A stretch of DNA of 64,000 nt from Deinandra increscens subsp. villosa (lineage: Eukaryota; Streptophyta; Magnoliopsida; Asterales; Asteraceae), in assembly GCA_039602395.1 (NCBI GenBank), contig JBCNJP010000017.1, forward strand, positions 9,996,871 to 10,060,870, written 5' to 3'. Made by a program: the position numbers and the translations under genes. The notes beneath the pieces were generated by a model. It did not search any database and was not told the DNA's origin. It saw only the letters and a list, made by a program, of their open reading frames with translations. Every line of letters begins with the position of its first letter. The first letter of the stretch is position 1. This document shows, piece by piece, positions 49,769-62,792 of this stretch.

Positions 49769-49956
49769 TGTTACATGTTAGAATAGTTGAGGGACCATTT
49801 TGTATATTTAATTATGTGTAGTGTTGTTGTTCTTGAAGGAGGTTATAGTAACATTGGTTGTTAGCCGTTAAAAGTTGTTAACCGTTAGTACGTGAATAAA
49901 TGGTATGCTTTCAATTGCCAAATCTATTCTTCCTTTCTCTCAATCCGTTTCTATCA
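49769..49956 (+). repeat. 3' LTR of the outer Ty3 element
   Basis: The LTR is 188 bp, from TGTTACATG to TTTCTATCA, preceded by the polypurine tract ATAGGGGGAGTAAT. GTACGTGAATAAATGG near its middle carries an AATAAA signal. It is the better-preserved copy; the pair has diverged by many substitutions and indels, so the element is old. Confidence 0.85.
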
Positions 49957-50548
49957 ATCTCTGTCAAAACTATTGCCGAAGTCAAACGAGAAATCGACCA
50001 CCGGAGATGTCATTCACCTCCGAGCATCACCTTGAGTCCACGTTTACCGAATTCATTCCATGTGCCAATTTCATAATTTCCCTTAAATCCAAACGAAGTA
50101 GGTAAGTTTATTGTTCATGTATGTTTAATGATCGTGTTTTGAAACTACATTCATAATGTACTTTTTTTATGTTAAGATTGTTCGGGTATGGGCTACCCCA
50201 CCACACATTCACGTGACGTGTCGGGTGCGGACCCCACCCCCCACCCCCCAACCCAACCCAACCAGAACGCCATTACCGAAAAGGCCTCCTCCACTTGGAG
50301 ATCACATACCCTTATTTTCAATTTACCCTTGATATTTACTTGCTACCCCTATAACGGTTTTTTTTTTCAAAAAAAGTAAAATTTAAACTATATGTCCCTG
50401 TAATGGGTATATAGCCGTTTTTTTTTAAATTAAAAATATATATATTTTTTTTACTATAAATACCAATCTTTATTTTATAATTTTCAAACCTATTTCTCTA
50501 AACTCTCTTCGCATTTCTCTTCAATTTTTTCTACTAAAACTACTACAA
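49957..50548. other. Right flank of the outer Ty3 element
   Basis: Starts with a short C-rich stretch (about 49970-50100) that ends in a possible splice donor, AGGTAAGT; no product was recognised. At about 50186 GGGTATGGGCTACCCC and a run of ACCCCACCCCCCACC could be the left end of a worn Harbinger element. A TATA-like ACTATAAATACC at about 50453 precedes the Myb-like remnant. Confidence 0.4.
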
Positions 50549-51105
50549 ATGGCTTCAAGACATTGCACGCCTCTAGAGGATGAGGACCTAGTCATTTCTT
50601 GGCCGCGTTTCCAATTTGGATGAGCCTATAACCACTCATGAGAATAGGTTTTGGTAACGAGTAATAAATTGCCTAGTTTCATACGCAACATTTATTCGGC
50701 AAAGACCGTTCAGTTCACTAACTTAACTAAGCGTTAAGTGGCATGACATAAGGACGAGAATGGCAAAGTTTCACGAATTTAAAACAACATCTACAAAAAC
50801 CCTGAAACTTGTTTGAATGACAACAATGTTTTGATGATTTGAATGACAACAATGTTTTGATGATGTCTTAAAATAGTTACCATTCCACCAAGGGTAAAGA
50901 TTTTGAACGTCTCGCAGTTTGGCTTGGGGTGAAAGATGGTCGAGCTAGTATATTTCAAAAGACTAAAGAGACCCGGTTACCCAATTGATTTGGTTATTAT
51001 CGAAGAAGAAGAATCGAGTGAGAATCATTGGCAGGCTAAGGAGGCGGCACTTGTAGTTACTACCCACTTCTCCTCGTGCTTGTACTCTAAGCATGATTCA
51101 TGAAC
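50549..51105 (+). pseudogene. Worn Myb-like ORF1 of a PIF/Harbinger element
   Basis: ATG at 50549 opens MASRHCTPLEDEDLVISW and then stops. Pieces in other frames fit the same plant ORF1 family as 16171-16887 (YKNPETCLNDNN; KGKDFERLAVWLGVKD; QAKEAALVVTTHF). Multiple stops and shifts make it non-functional. The leader (CTCTAAACTCTCTTCGCATTT) resembles that of the intact-bounded Harbinger copy. No right terminus was found. The assignment is by resemblance only. Confidence 0.45.
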
Positions 51106-51561
51106 AACTTGTGATTCTTTGTAATAACTCTAAAGCTTGAACCATTTGTATTATACAAGTATATAATGTAATTTAAAGTTATATTTTGTTTATAGTAGTA
51201 TAGAATAGAATGTAATGCATTTTATTTATTATGTTATATTTTTTTTTACTAATGAAAAAGGAGTAAACATAAGAAATTAAATTGGGAAAGATGACACTAA
51301 TTTAAAAGAGAGACAGTGAAGTGACTCAACCCCTAGCTAAGATATGAGGGAATGGAGAGGAGATCTGGCTCGTGGTACTTAGAATCTAAAAAGATTTATG
51401 TCTAAATCTAAATATCATTTCTGAATGTTAAGAGAAGGTTCAAATGTCTGAAAGCTGAATCATTAAGAGTTGGAGGCCGGAGGCGGATAACTAGTCACCG
51501 GAGACGGAGCTCTAGTCGCCGGAGAACGAACAGCTCTTTTGTAGGGTCAAGAGGTTGTAAA
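51106..51561. other. Gene-free sequence
   Basis: AT-rich up to about 51290; then a G/A-rich stretch with GCCGGAGGCGGATAAC and CCGGAGACGGAGC. No gene or element boundary is recognised before the LTR at 51562. Confidence 0.4.
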
Positions 51562-51920
51562 TGTTGGCCCAATTAATTCATAAACGACCCACGCTACAAG
51601 TCGGTAGATGGGCTCGGTCCAATCCTAATTTGTGGAGGGGATATTCGGTCACTCTTAATGTGTAGAGGGACTAAAACCGACTTTATTAATGTGTATAGGG
51701 TTGGTTTAGGATGCTTTTGTATTAGTCTCTAATTAGGATGCTTGGTCCTCAAGTTAGGTTTAGAGTCTATAAATACTAGAGATCAAGGTAGGGTTTCTTG
51801 TATCAAGAGAGTATTCCTAATTAGAGAGTTTTGAGTGATTTTCTTTCTAATAAAACTTGAGAGTTATTTAAGTTTTACAACTATATTCTTGATATCAATC
51901 CTTTAATTAGTATCAGAGCG
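51562..51920 (+). repeat. LTR plus primer site of a truncated LTR element
   Basis: Starts TGTTGGCCCAATTAATTC, with a TATA box GTCTATAAATACTAG near 51770 and an AATAAAA signal near 51850. A primer-site-like TAGTATCAGAGC is at 51908-51919, one mismatch from TGGTATCAGAGC. The LTR end is between about 51896 and 51907. The element's interior is cut off before any coding domain. Angela/Tork-like Copia is possible. Confidence 0.6.
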
Positions 51921-52777
51921 GTGAGGTACTTCTGGTTGTTCAAGATCAAGTTCGTCAAGTCGGCCGAACTTGATAAAGGAGTAGCTTTCACGTATCTCTG
52001 GTTCTAATCTACGTATCTGGACTTCAAGAAAGTTGCCGCAAAATTTTTATGGTTTATATTAGAATCGAGATTCATAGATTGTTTGAGGTAGAGGAAAGCT
52101 TTAATAATTACAAAATCATCTCTGCTGCTATTGTCACGTGATCTCAGAAACAATACTAATCCGATTAATTTGGTTTTTCGTAATCAAGAAGAAAAAAAAT
52201 CCGATTAATTGTTGTATTCACGAAGATCAAAGAAGGCAGATTTAGTTCAAGCATTAAACCAATTAATTTGTTTTGGTTATTCCGAACAGAAGGTCAAGTA
52301 CGGCAGAAATTGTTCGAAAGTAACCAAGAATAAAACAATTTTATTATTGTTTTTCTGAAGGTCTTAAAAACAACAGATTGTTCGTTTAAGAAACCAGTGA
52401 TTAAGAAATCTTCGAAGTCAACCAGCAAGCTACGGCCTAAGGTAAAGCGGAGCAGGATCACGGGTTAAAAAGTTTTGATCATGTTGGATGGCGCTACGGG
52501 TACTACACCCGTAAGCAAAGAACTTTGAGTTGAACAAGTATTTTTTTTCCTTTTTTGGTCGAGCAACAGGATTACGGAAAACAAAGAAATAAACAAAATA
52601 TAAGGATATTTTTTTGTCTTGTTCTAATTCGGGTTAAAAAAGTTGGTTTGACCGGGTGCGTTTGCCGAGCGACGGAAGAAGTGAAGTGAAGAACCATTGA
52701 ACGGGAGAGATCAAGAGGCCGACAAGTTGGTTCGCCTAAGCGATCAAGCTCCAGATCAAGTTTTCAAGTCATAGCCG
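51921..52777 (+). other. Leader of the truncated LTR element
   Basis: Non-coding sequence with AAGATCAAGTTCGTCAAGTC and many A-rich patches, as found between primer site and gag. No gag domain is reached before the Copia LTR at 52778, so this is a 5' fragment or a non-autonomous element. Confidence 0.4.
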
Positions 52778-52940
52778 TTGGGAATTGGTAGGTATTAGAC
52801 ATAATTTACCAGTTTGACAAGTTCACTATATTAGGAGGGTCTTCATTGTATTTTAGTCTCCTATATAATATCTCTTGTAATTGTATTTACGTGAATAACA
52901 CAATACGTAAGTTTCCCTGGTCCAATTTGGCATCAGAGCC
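52778..52940 (+). repeat. Copia 5' LTR and primer-binding site
   Basis: About 148 bp from TTGGGAATTGG to CCTGGTCCAA, with CTATATAATATCTC as TATA box near 52861. TGGCATCAGAGCC (52928-52940) follows as the initiator-tRNA-Met primer site with one change. The ends lack a clear TG..CA, so the borders are approximate. Confidence 0.55.
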
Positions 52941-53054
52941 AGGCACCTAACCCTAGCCGCAAACAGCCTCCGCCATCCCCCATCAGCGCCGCTGCCGGCC
53001 ACCACAACTCCGCCGTCCACCATCTTTCTTTTTTCTTTTTTTTTCTGATCATCC

Positions 53055-56000
53055 ATGGCTCAAATACAGCCCTTCTCCACGCAGGAAAATACATCCCACA
53101 ACTCCCATAAATTCGCTTTTACCCTATCCCCTACCAATTACGGTTATTGGAAGACAATGATCCATCCGTTTTTGGTTACCAAAAACATGTTTGGTTATAT
53201 TGATGGCACAATCCCACGCCCCTCACCCACAGTCAAAATCGCAGGTACTCCTGCTGGAACCGAGACAGCTGCTGTTCCTGACAAGGAAAAAGACAACCCT
53301 AGCTACCCGGTTTGGGTATCCAATGATGCCCATATTCGAATGATACTAATATCTACTGTGTCTGAAGCCTCGTTTCATCATGTTCAAGGTACTACTGCTC
53401 GTGAACTTTGGCTCGCCCTTGAACGTGCGTATGCACCTCACACTCAGTCTAGGGAATACACCCTAAAAACCAAACTCCTCAAACTCGAGATGAAAGGAGA
53501 TGAAACTACTATTGCTTATCTTGCTAGAGCACAGGAGTATGCCACTGATCTATCCAATATTGGGGAAGCAATGAAAGAAAAAGATGTGGTAATGCTTGTG
53601 ATTTCTGGCCTCCGGGAAGAATACAACGGGTTGAAGTCCAATCTTCTTGGACGTCAGACACCCATCGCCTTTGCTGAATTACAAGGCCTATTATCCGACC
53701 ACGACTACATGATCAACAAAACACAACCGACAGCCAACCCTTCCCCCCATGCCCTCACGGCAACTACCCCAAACCGCCCCTCCCCTGCGTCAACCGAAAA
53801 CCATCCTGCTGCCTCTCTCCAAACTGTTCAACAGCTTGCCTCCCAACTTGGCTACCAGCTTACACCCGCCACCCCCTCTCATGCCTTTTACGGCTCCCGC
53901 AATCCCCGTGGTGGCTTTAACCGTGGTTTGCAGAACAACAGGAACAATAGTCGTGGTCGTGGCAACAACATGCGTGTCAATAGTAGTAACTACAGTAGAA
54001 ACAATTTTGACTGGGCCACCACAACTAATGCAGTCCATGGTACCTGTTCACGGTGTGGTATAGGCCACATCCCATCTCAGTGCCCCAACCGAGACCCAAA
54101 CACCATCAGAAATAGGCCCACTACAAACTTTGCTGACACACGCTCCACTTCTTCAACTTCTTGGTATCCAGACACCGGAGCCAATAGCCATGTTACACCA
54201 GATTTGTCGAACCTTGGATCCTCAGAAGCCTACTACGGTGATGATGCTCTTCATGTTGGTAACGGTAAAGGTTTGCCCATTCTTCATATTGGCTCTCGTA
54301 ACTTTTATTCTCCACATAAATCTCTTTCCTTGAACAACATACTTCATGTTCCTCAAATCAAACACAACTTGCTATCTGTTCAGAAGTTTTGCCTTGACAA
54401 TAATGTATTCTTTGAATTTCACACTTTCTTTTTTTGTGTGAAGGACATGTCTACACGCACTACCCTACTCACGGGTCCAAGTAAGGATGGCCTATACTCG
54501 CTTATTCTTCCACAACTTCGTTCTGTTCACAAGACTGCTTTCTCTGCCACTAGAGCTTCTGCAAAAGTATGGCATCAACGTCTAGGGCATCCCCATGATC
54601 GCCTTTTACAAACTATGCTTTCTAAATTTTCACTTCCTGTTTCTGATAAACATTTTGATTCATTGTGTGCTTCTTGTCAATTGGGAAAATCATCCAAACT
54701 TTCATTGTCAAGTTCCTTTTTTAAGAGCAATAATATTTTGGATTAATTATTTTGTGATGTGTGGGGTCCTGCACCGATTTTATCTTCTGATGGTCATTGT
54801 TACTTTCTGTTGTGTGTTGATCATTTCACTAAATTCACATGGATTTTTCCTTTAAAACAAAAATCAGATGTCCTTCTCACAATTAAAAGTTTCATCACAA
54901 TGGTTGATCAACGTCAATTTAACACAAAAATTAAACAGGTTCAAACAGACTGGGGAGGTGAACTTCGCAGTCTCACCTCCCTCTTCACATCTCTCGGGAT
55001 TATTCACCGAAGATCGTGTCCTCATACTAGTGAACAGAACGGTACCGTTGAGCGTCGACATCGCCATGTCGTTGAAACAGGCCTCGCTCTTCTTGCTCAG
55101 TCAGCCGTCCCACAACGGTTTTGGCACTTTGCCTTCGACACAGCAGTCTACCTAATCTACCGCATGCCATCCCGATCCAATTCCAACAAATCACCTTATG
55201 AATCCCTCCTTAATCACACACCTGACTACTCCTTTCTGCGCGTCTTTGGATGCCAATGCTTCCCGTACCTTCGGCCATATAATCCACACAAAATGGATTT
55301 TCGCTCAACCCCGTGCATCTTCTTGGGCTACAGCCCGTCACATCATGGCTATCGCTGTTTGGATCCCACCACCGATCGTATATACATTGCCCGTCATGTT
55401 CGATTCAATGAATCCATGTTTCCATTCCTTTCCCCTCCAACACCACCTCCCACAAAAACATCCTCTAACCCATACACTTCCTCCATGCATACACCGGACA
55501 TATCTTTCTTTCAATCCGAGCCAACTCCTCAACCTCATTCCACACCTGAACCACCGCCTCACACATCCACCACTCCAAACTCTTCCTCCGACTCCGAAAC
55601 CTCCTCACCCACATCTACTCCTCCTCCTCCACCACCCCCACCGCCTCCACCTCGCCCTCGACCGGTCAACCTACGGCCTAACCCAGCAAAACGGGTTCCC
55701 TTTGATCCTTCAGCCTTCCATGCTCAATCCTCTACTACACAGTCTGCCTCCGATTCTTCCATTCCGCCTCCTCAAACCGAACCCACGACCTTTACTGCTG
55801 CCAACAAACATCCTGAATGGCGCACCGCTATGGCTGATGAGTATTCGGCGCTTGTCAAAAATGGAACGTGGTCTCTTGTTCCTCCGGTTTATGGTACTAA
55901 TGTTGTTGATTGTAAGTGGATCTACAGGATTAAACGTGACAAAAATGGAGCTCCATCTCGTTACAAAGCGAGACTTGTGGCGAAAGGGTTTACACAACAA

Positions 56001-57056
56001 CCGGGTTTAGACTATCATGAGACCTTCAGCCCAGTGGTTAAAGCGACCACCATCCGGGTTATTCTTTCGCTAGCTGTCACTCACAACTGGTCCTTGCGGC
56101 AACTGGACGTGAAAAATGCCTTTCTACACGGGGATCTTGACGAAACCATTTACCTGAAACAGCCTCAAGGGTTTGTCGATCCCACTAAGCCGGATTATGT
56201 TTGCAGGTTACACAAGTCCCTCTATGGTCTTAATCAAGCTCCTCGGGCCTGGTTTGCTCGCCTATCTATTGCGTTGCAGCGCCTTGGTTTTCATGGTTCT
56301 AAGACGGATCCGTCTCTATTCATTTATAATCATCGGGGTACTCTAGTATACTTCTTGGTGTATGTTGATGATATTATTGTCACAGGTAACAATCCTTCAG
56401 TCATCCACAAGATTGTCCAAAAACTTGGCGCTGAACTCGCCTTGAAGGACCTTGGGGATCTTGATTATTTTTTGGGGCTAGAGATTGTTCGAAAAGGTAA
56501 AGACATCATTTTATCTCAGAAGAATTACATTATGGAGCTTCTGCAGCGCGCTGGTCTATCCACGGCAAAACCCGCACCCTCACCCATGAGTACTGCTACG
56601 ACACTCCATCTGAATGACAGTCCTCCTGTTTCTGATCCGGTCAAATATCGCCAATTAGTTGGTGCTTTACAGTATGTTACTCTTTCCCGACCAGATATTA
56701 CTTTTGCTGTCAATCGGGTGTGTCAGTTTATGCATGCTCCCACTGAAGATCATTGGTCTGCTATTAAACGCATTTTACGATATCTTTTGGGCACCTCGGG
56801 TTATGGTCTCTTACTTCGTCATGATTCTGGGTCTCGGTTACATGCCTTTACTGATGTTCATTGGACAGATATTCAGGCTTTTTCAGACGCTGACTGGGCA
56901 GGTTGCCCGATTGATAGGCGCTCTACAGGGGGTTTCGCTGTGTATTTGGGATCAAATCTTGTATCATGGGTTGCGCGTAAGCAACGTACGGTTTCTCGCT
57001 CCTCTACTGAATCCGAGTATAAAGCTCTTGCAGACACGGTGGCTGAGTTAACATGG
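53055..57056 (+). pseudogene. Copia gag-pol polyprotein with one in-frame stop
   Basis: One frame runs from ATG 53055 to the gap, broken only by TAA at 54744-54746 (codon 564); it resumes unchanged (CDVWGPAPILSSDG). Domains: gag (residues 20-230, ARELWLALERAY), a zinc knuckle CSRCGIGHIPSQC (near 330), protease WYPDTGANSHV (near 370), the pre-integrase HRLGH-type motif (near 504) with CASCQLGKSSK, the integrase core (SEQNGTVERRHRH) after the stop, a Pro-rich linker (55430-55660), reverse transcriptase (55810-56480, active site YVDD near 56361) and RNase H (SDADWAG, STESEYKALAD). The stop falls at the start of the integrase core and would block pol. The gap removes the C-terminus. Confidence 0.85.
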
Positions 57057-57556
57057 NNNNNNNNNNNNNNNNNNNNNNNNNNNNNNNNNNNNNNNNNNNN
57101 NNNNNNNNNNNNNNNNNNNNNNNNNNNNNNNNNNNNNNNNNNNNNNNNNNNNNNNNNNNNNNNNNNNNNNNNNNNNNNNNNNNNNNNNNNNNNNNNNNNN
57201 NNNNNNNNNNNNNNNNNNNNNNNNNNNNNNNNNNNNNNNNNNNNNNNNNNNNNNNNNNNNNNNNNNNNNNNNNNNNNNNNNNNNNNNNNNNNNNNNNNNN
57301 NNNNNNNNNNNNNNNNNNNNNNNNNNNNNNNNNNNNNNNNNNNNNNNNNNNNNNNNNNNNNNNNNNNNNNNNNNNNNNNNNNNNNNNNNNNNNNNNNNNN
57401 NNNNNNNNNNNNNNNNNNNNNNNNNNNNNNNNNNNNNNNNNNNNNNNNNNNNNNNNNNNNNNNNNNNNNNNNNNNNNNNNNNNNNNNNNNNNNNNNNNNN
57501 NNNNNNNNNNNNNNNNNNNNNNNNNNNNNNNNNNNNNNNNNNNNNNNNNNNNNNNN
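57057..57556. other. Assembly gap (500 N)
   Basis: Exactly 500 undetermined bases, a usual placeholder length, so the true distance is unknown. It hides the end of the Copia element and whatever joins it to the sequence at 57557. Confidence 1.
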
Positions 57557-57732
57557 GAATTAGAGGTGTGGTGATTAACCTTTTAATCTCTCCCAAAGGG
57601 CTCTATTTATACACCCAAGGGGAAACCCTAGTCTATCTAGAAAGGGTAATTACGTCCATCAAGTAATACCAGATAGGGTCAAATACGTAATTGATTATTT
57701 AAGATAAATGATTAAAGGACATAAATAAGATT

Positions 57733-57764
<32 letters not shown>

Positions 57765-57976
57765 CGTAATATATATATATATTTAGATATATATAAATTA
57801 TGTCTAACATAAGTAACATGGAAAGTTGGTAGCTACTTGTAACGGTATGGATTGCATGTGAGGTAAACATTAGGTGGAGGTATTACTATAGACTAGAGTC
57901 AATAGGTTTTGTGTATATGAAGTGGTTTCGGGGACGACCCCTCTTTAAAGATGTAGATTTGTAACATCACAAATCT
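57557..57976. other. Probable LTR fragment and (AT)n repeat
   Basis: On the minus strand CTTGGGTGTATAAATAGAG is a TATA-box context typical of LTRs (57600-57618). No LTR boundary is visible because of the gap. Alternating TA runs lie at about 57735-57790. Confidence 0.4.
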
Positions 57977-57979
57977 TAA

Positions 57980-58529
57980 GGGCGCGTTTAGTTGTGGAAA
58001 ACAAGGGGTGTTTTCCATTTCTGTTTTCTAAAAAAACAAGGAAAGCAGAAAACGCGTTCAAATTGTATTTTTTAGAAAACGTTTTCTAGGAAAACAGAAA
58101 ATAGTGTTTTCTAAATTTCAACTAAAAATGGAAAACACATTTTTTTTAGTTTTCTGTTTTCTGTTTTCTGTTTTCTGTTTTCTGTTTTCTATTTTCGTTT
58201 TGCAAATATATACAAAAGAAAAGGGGCGTTCATTTTCTAGGGTTTATACGCACAGTCGTTCGACCTCTCCTCCGTTACCTCCGTCACCGTCTGCTCCACC
58301 GCATCGTCGACGGAAATCTAATGAAATGTAGAGATAGAAAACAAATAGAAAACAGTTGATTTGAACATGTTTTCTAGTTTTCTAATTTTGAAAATGAAAA
58401 TTCCATCTTTCAAATTTGAACGCGTTTTCAAAAATTTTCATGTGTTTTCTAGAGATGGAAAACTCATTTCATTTTCTAGAAAACTAGAAATGAAAAACTA
58501 GAAAACATTTTCCACAACTAAACGCCCCC
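57980..58529. mobile_element. PIF/Harbinger-type MITE, 550 bp, TAA target site
   Basis: GGGCGCGTTTAGTTGTGGAA at the left and, inverted, GGGGGCGTTTAGTTGTGGAA at the right form near-perfect terminal repeats. TAA flanks both sides (57977-57979 and 58530-58532). The interior is dominated by TTTTCTAGAAAAC-like segments and a (TTTTCTG)n run at 58150-58190. It has no transposase. Confidence 0.85.
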
Positions 58530-58532
58530 TAA

Positions 58533-59300
58533 CATTTCCATTATATGTGAAGAGAAACTAAGTTGATATGTGTTTAATTATTTTGAATCATTATATGAAT
58601 TGAAGAACCTTATGATATGTTTATGATATGTTTTGTTGACATAAACACTAAGCGAGAACCCATTCAATTTCACAGCCTTCTTGAAAACCAGATTGGGCTA
58701 CTGTTTTACGTGGGCAGCAAAGGTTTTAGTACTTTATTAGAGTAATTCGTAGAACAAAAATTAAGTATTTTAGTTGGATGATTTTTAAAGGATAATTGTA
58801 TGGTGAATTGGTGATAACATTCTATTTATCTGTTAGTATGATTGTATGATTGGTTAAATTTTTTTATGATTATACCTGGGCGTAGGACTAGTATAGGATT
58901 TATATTTTATTTGTGCTTGATTTTTCCAACTCTAAATGTAAATTCATCCACTCTATTACATGTAAATGATTAATTGTTATAAGAAAAGGAAGAATTAAAT
59001 ATGAATAAATAATGAAGTTGAGAAAAGGTAAATGGGTGGTTAAGGATATGGTACAATCCAGCCCATAAAATAAATTTCGGATCTCTATGCAAGAATCCAT
59101 TCTATCTCACAGGGTACAATAACCAAAACTATTTATACAACCGGGTGAACCGAAACCCGATTTTATCTTGAAGGTGTTCTTGATGTTCTTAGAACGATGA
59201 TCAAGATTCCTTCAAGCAAAAATATTTTAAAGAGAATTTTAAGCGAGTGAGGGGGGAGAGAGGAAGCAAGTGTATTGATTGGTGTATCAAACTTAGCTTA
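58533..59300. other. Gene-free sequence
   Basis: AT-rich intergenic DNA. No gene, terminus or tandem repeat was recognised up to the target duplication at 59301. Confidence 0.5.
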
Positions 59301-59305
59301 TGAGT

Positions 59306-62300
59306 TGTAACACCCGTTACCCCTAATTCAGATTATTACGACTTTTGCGGAAGATAGGCCCATTTTTTTTTTAATTTCCCAACAAGGTTTTAAATTGAAA
59401 CATACTTATAAACTCCATTGATATAAAAATACTTTAATTGACAACTTTCAATTAAAATTTCGGCATGACCTATTCGTAAGTTCGAGTATCCTTACGAAGG
59501 TCAACCTGTTTTATCAACATTACTCCAATCTCAATCACACATGGTCGAAACTAACCACGTGACTATAATTTCAAACAACTAAGAATAGATGGAGTTTAAC
59601 TCCAAAACATGACATACTGGTTAACACGACCCATTAAGAAAACTACATGGTCAATGTGAGACCCTGTACTCCACCCTGTTGACCCGTTCCCAAGACTTGA
59701 TTCCACGAGCCTTGACCCACCTATCTTTAGGTTGTACATCTTCCATTCCTTCACTCAGTTCAATCCACCACCAAGTCTTGTAAGGCTTGGTCCCAACACG
59801 TCCTTGTCATGTCAATCACCACCTACATGGTTCACACCAAATAAGTTAGCCAAGCTAAGTGAGAACCCAACATTTAAATTATCCATTCAGTACATATATT
59901 TATTCTATTGAACATGACTAGAATATGCTTCCATCCATGTCATCATTCAGTGTGCCTATTCGATTCAACACACGAGAATGAACAGATACCCGTAGTGGCT
60001 TGACACCACTCATATGGTATTTGATCCACCTGTTCAATACCAACAACAACATCGTCAGGTATAACAACTAGCATATCCAAATATGATTGACCCATCAAGG
60101 ATTACCACCGGTCTACTAGGTACATCCACTTGAAATCCTGTTGAAGCTACAGGAAACACACCACACAATATTCCATTAGTTATACATTTTAACAAAGTAT
60201 AATTCATAAACATCTCGCCCTCCTCAAGTACCACCAACTTACTTGAGTCACATGTTTAGGATAATATCCACAACTATAAATAGAAGCAATAAGGCATCGA
60301 AATACCTCATATTACCTCCTCCAAGTCACATACCACTTAGTAGGAAGATAAGGACTAAATTTCTAGGTCCTGCTCAACATCACAACAAAATACCACAAGA
60401 TACAATCGATCTATGTTCATCACTAGTAGCCTACACGCCCCCATGCGTATGCTACCATGCTAGATGGCTCACCCAACTAGTTTTCTTACTAAGAACTAAT
60501 ACAATGTGTTTAGACGCTGGTAACTCATACCTACCATCTACACACACCAACATACATGACTACATAATCTTGTAATTATTTTAAACAAGGTAAGCATGTT
60601 TCACCCATATCGCCACCTTTAGAATAACATTGTCTGATCTTGCTTTACAACTTTATTAACTCGTTAGTAACTTATAATATCTATTATTAGCGAACCAAAC
60701 CATATGTATCAACCCACATATCACCAACTTACCCAAACAATACCACTATTCCATGGTAAGTCTTTTAGCTCCCAAGAGTCCCTTTCCCCCTTTGGTCAGC
60801 TTATGGACATAACTATACATCATCCCCGACATTTTCGGTTTTTATCTCATCACTTTTTCATCTTTGATCATTACAGTCGTCAATGATATTTCAATTCAAC
60901 TATTTTATTTCAACAACTTAAATCATGAAAATAAGAACTATACTTGAGTCAGGATAAACTTGACAATACGACACACTTTAAAATACAAGTTGAGTTACTC
61001 ACCTTTGCAACATGTGATCTTATGGATTTGACTTTAAAACCTCCACCTTTGACTCCGTGAGCCAGCCCTTCGTTCAATCTTCATGCAAGTTAAATACTCA
61101 ACATAGTGCTAACCTGCACCTCCACAAACCTTGCTTTACCTGAATTCAACTTGTACATCTGAAAGTTAGCATAAAACTTCCAACACACATAATTCAGGAT
61201 CATTGTTTAACCAACCTTTTAAGATCAAAGTTTTCGTCAACCATGATCCTTAGTCAGTGAGCATACATGTATTTTAAACAGATACTTTATCACGCAACCG
61301 TATCAATTTATCAACTTCTAAAAGTCACGTACATGACATTAACTCCACTTTTATCACTTTTACTTTTAATCTTATGTATACAAGGTTATAAAATACCAAG
61401 TATTACTAAACCACATAATCCAATCTACATGATAATCTAGTGACTTAAAGCCTAACTAGATACATGTTCAATACCAACAACATTATCCACTCTTGGAAAT
61501 AATGTCTCATCATCACTAACCACGTAAGATTAAGTTATCTATTATACTCTACTTATTTCATTCATAACAAAAGAATCAAATTAAACAAGTTTCATCATCA
61601 ACAACCTCACTTATAACTCTAGTTTTAAAACTAGCATCCATTAAATTCATAACCAAGCTAACGCGTTAAAAACATTGTTATACATTAGCTAACTAGTATA
61701 TCACACACATAATTTAGATGAAATTATGTAATTTCATCATCATCCACCTTCCAAGTCCTAACCCATGTTTATTCACAAGTTAGCAACATCAATATATAAT
61801 GTTAGTCCATAACTAGCGTGCTTATCCACTCACACTATAACATTATAATATCTACAGATAATTTAACTCAAACTCAACCAACATCATAGGTTTAGGCCAT
61901 GAATCACATGAACCCGAACCAAAATCTTTACATGCAAGTCTACACATAGCACAAAATTGGTTTAATCTCAATCATACAACAATTAGGAACTTTAAACCCT
62001 AAAAATTCGAGTTCAAGAAATCCCAATTGCATGTTAAATCGCACCTCATACTTCCAGCCCTAATTTTCGAGTTCTACCAACGCAAGATGGAAGGACTCAC
62101 AGTTTTCATTCGGAAAGTAGATGAAGATGATGAATTCCAGCCGAAATCCCCCTAATTTCGCCCAAATCAGATTCGATTTGGGTCTCTCCACTCGATCTCT
62201 GGCCTGCGAACGTGAGAAGGGTCGAACCCCCCCCCCCAACTCACGACATTCTTCTCCCTGTTCTTTCTTTCTTTCTTTTTATTTTTCTTTTCTTTTTCTT

Positions 62301-62741
62301 TAAACATTCAATTTTCACATTTAGCCCCTATAATTTACATTCTACTAAACTTGAGGCTAAAGTTTATGTGTTTCTTGCATGACAACTTTAGTCCCTTAAC
62401 TTTTATAAGTTAGGATAACCACAAAACATCAAAACTCCTTCCAAATGGTTACAACTACAATTATAATTATGTTATTTCATTAAATATTATTTTAAATGAA
62501 ATAACCCACTTTGTGATGAATATATATTAATATATATATATATATATATATATAGGGTGAGGTTCATTGTAGACACTTTCGTATGTGAAATAGCTCTTTT
62601 TCACATGTGAAAGTTTCTAATTAATGAGAAAAAAGAAAAAAAGAAAAAAGAAAATTAATCACAACCATTAGATCAAGAGATCTAATGGTGAAAAAGGGTG
62701 TCTACCTGTCTACACTTATGGGGGTGTCTACAATGAACTTT

Positions 62742-62792
<51 letters not shown>

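Larger units (their letters stand above)
30589..49956 (+). mobile_element. Old chromodomain Ty3 element (Reina-like), carrying three nested insertions
   Basis: Short LTRs frame it: 30589-30771 (left, lacking its first bases) and 49769-49956 (right, complete). The left LTR is followed by a primer site, TGGTATCCGAG at 30775; the right one is preceded by a polypurine tract, ATAGGGGGAG, at about 49755. Gag and pol remnants resume after each nested insertion: Tekay at 30802-41361, CACTA at 41813-44251, solo LTR at 44872-46318. Removing the three leaves roughly 4.9 kb, a normal size for a short-LTR chromovirus. Many stops and frameshifts show it is dead. The Reina label rests on the short LTRs and C-terminal chromodomain. 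Confidence 0.8.
52778..57056 (+). mobile_element. Ty1/Copia retrotransposon, right end lost in the gap
   Basis: A short LTR, a primer site and a gag-pol frame in Copia order (integrase before reverse transcriptase). It runs into the 500-N gap inside RNase H, so the last part of pol and the 3' LTR are not visible. The short LTR and the YGYWKTMIHPFL gag start suggest the Ale/Retrofit group, but this is a guess. Confidence 0.85.

Noticed and set aside
55198..56010. 270-codon frame inside Copia pol
   Set aside because: It is a shadow frame over the Pro-rich linker and reverse transcriptase, which are clearly coded in another frame.
57048..57596. Open frames across the N gap
   Set aside because: They consist of undetermined residues.
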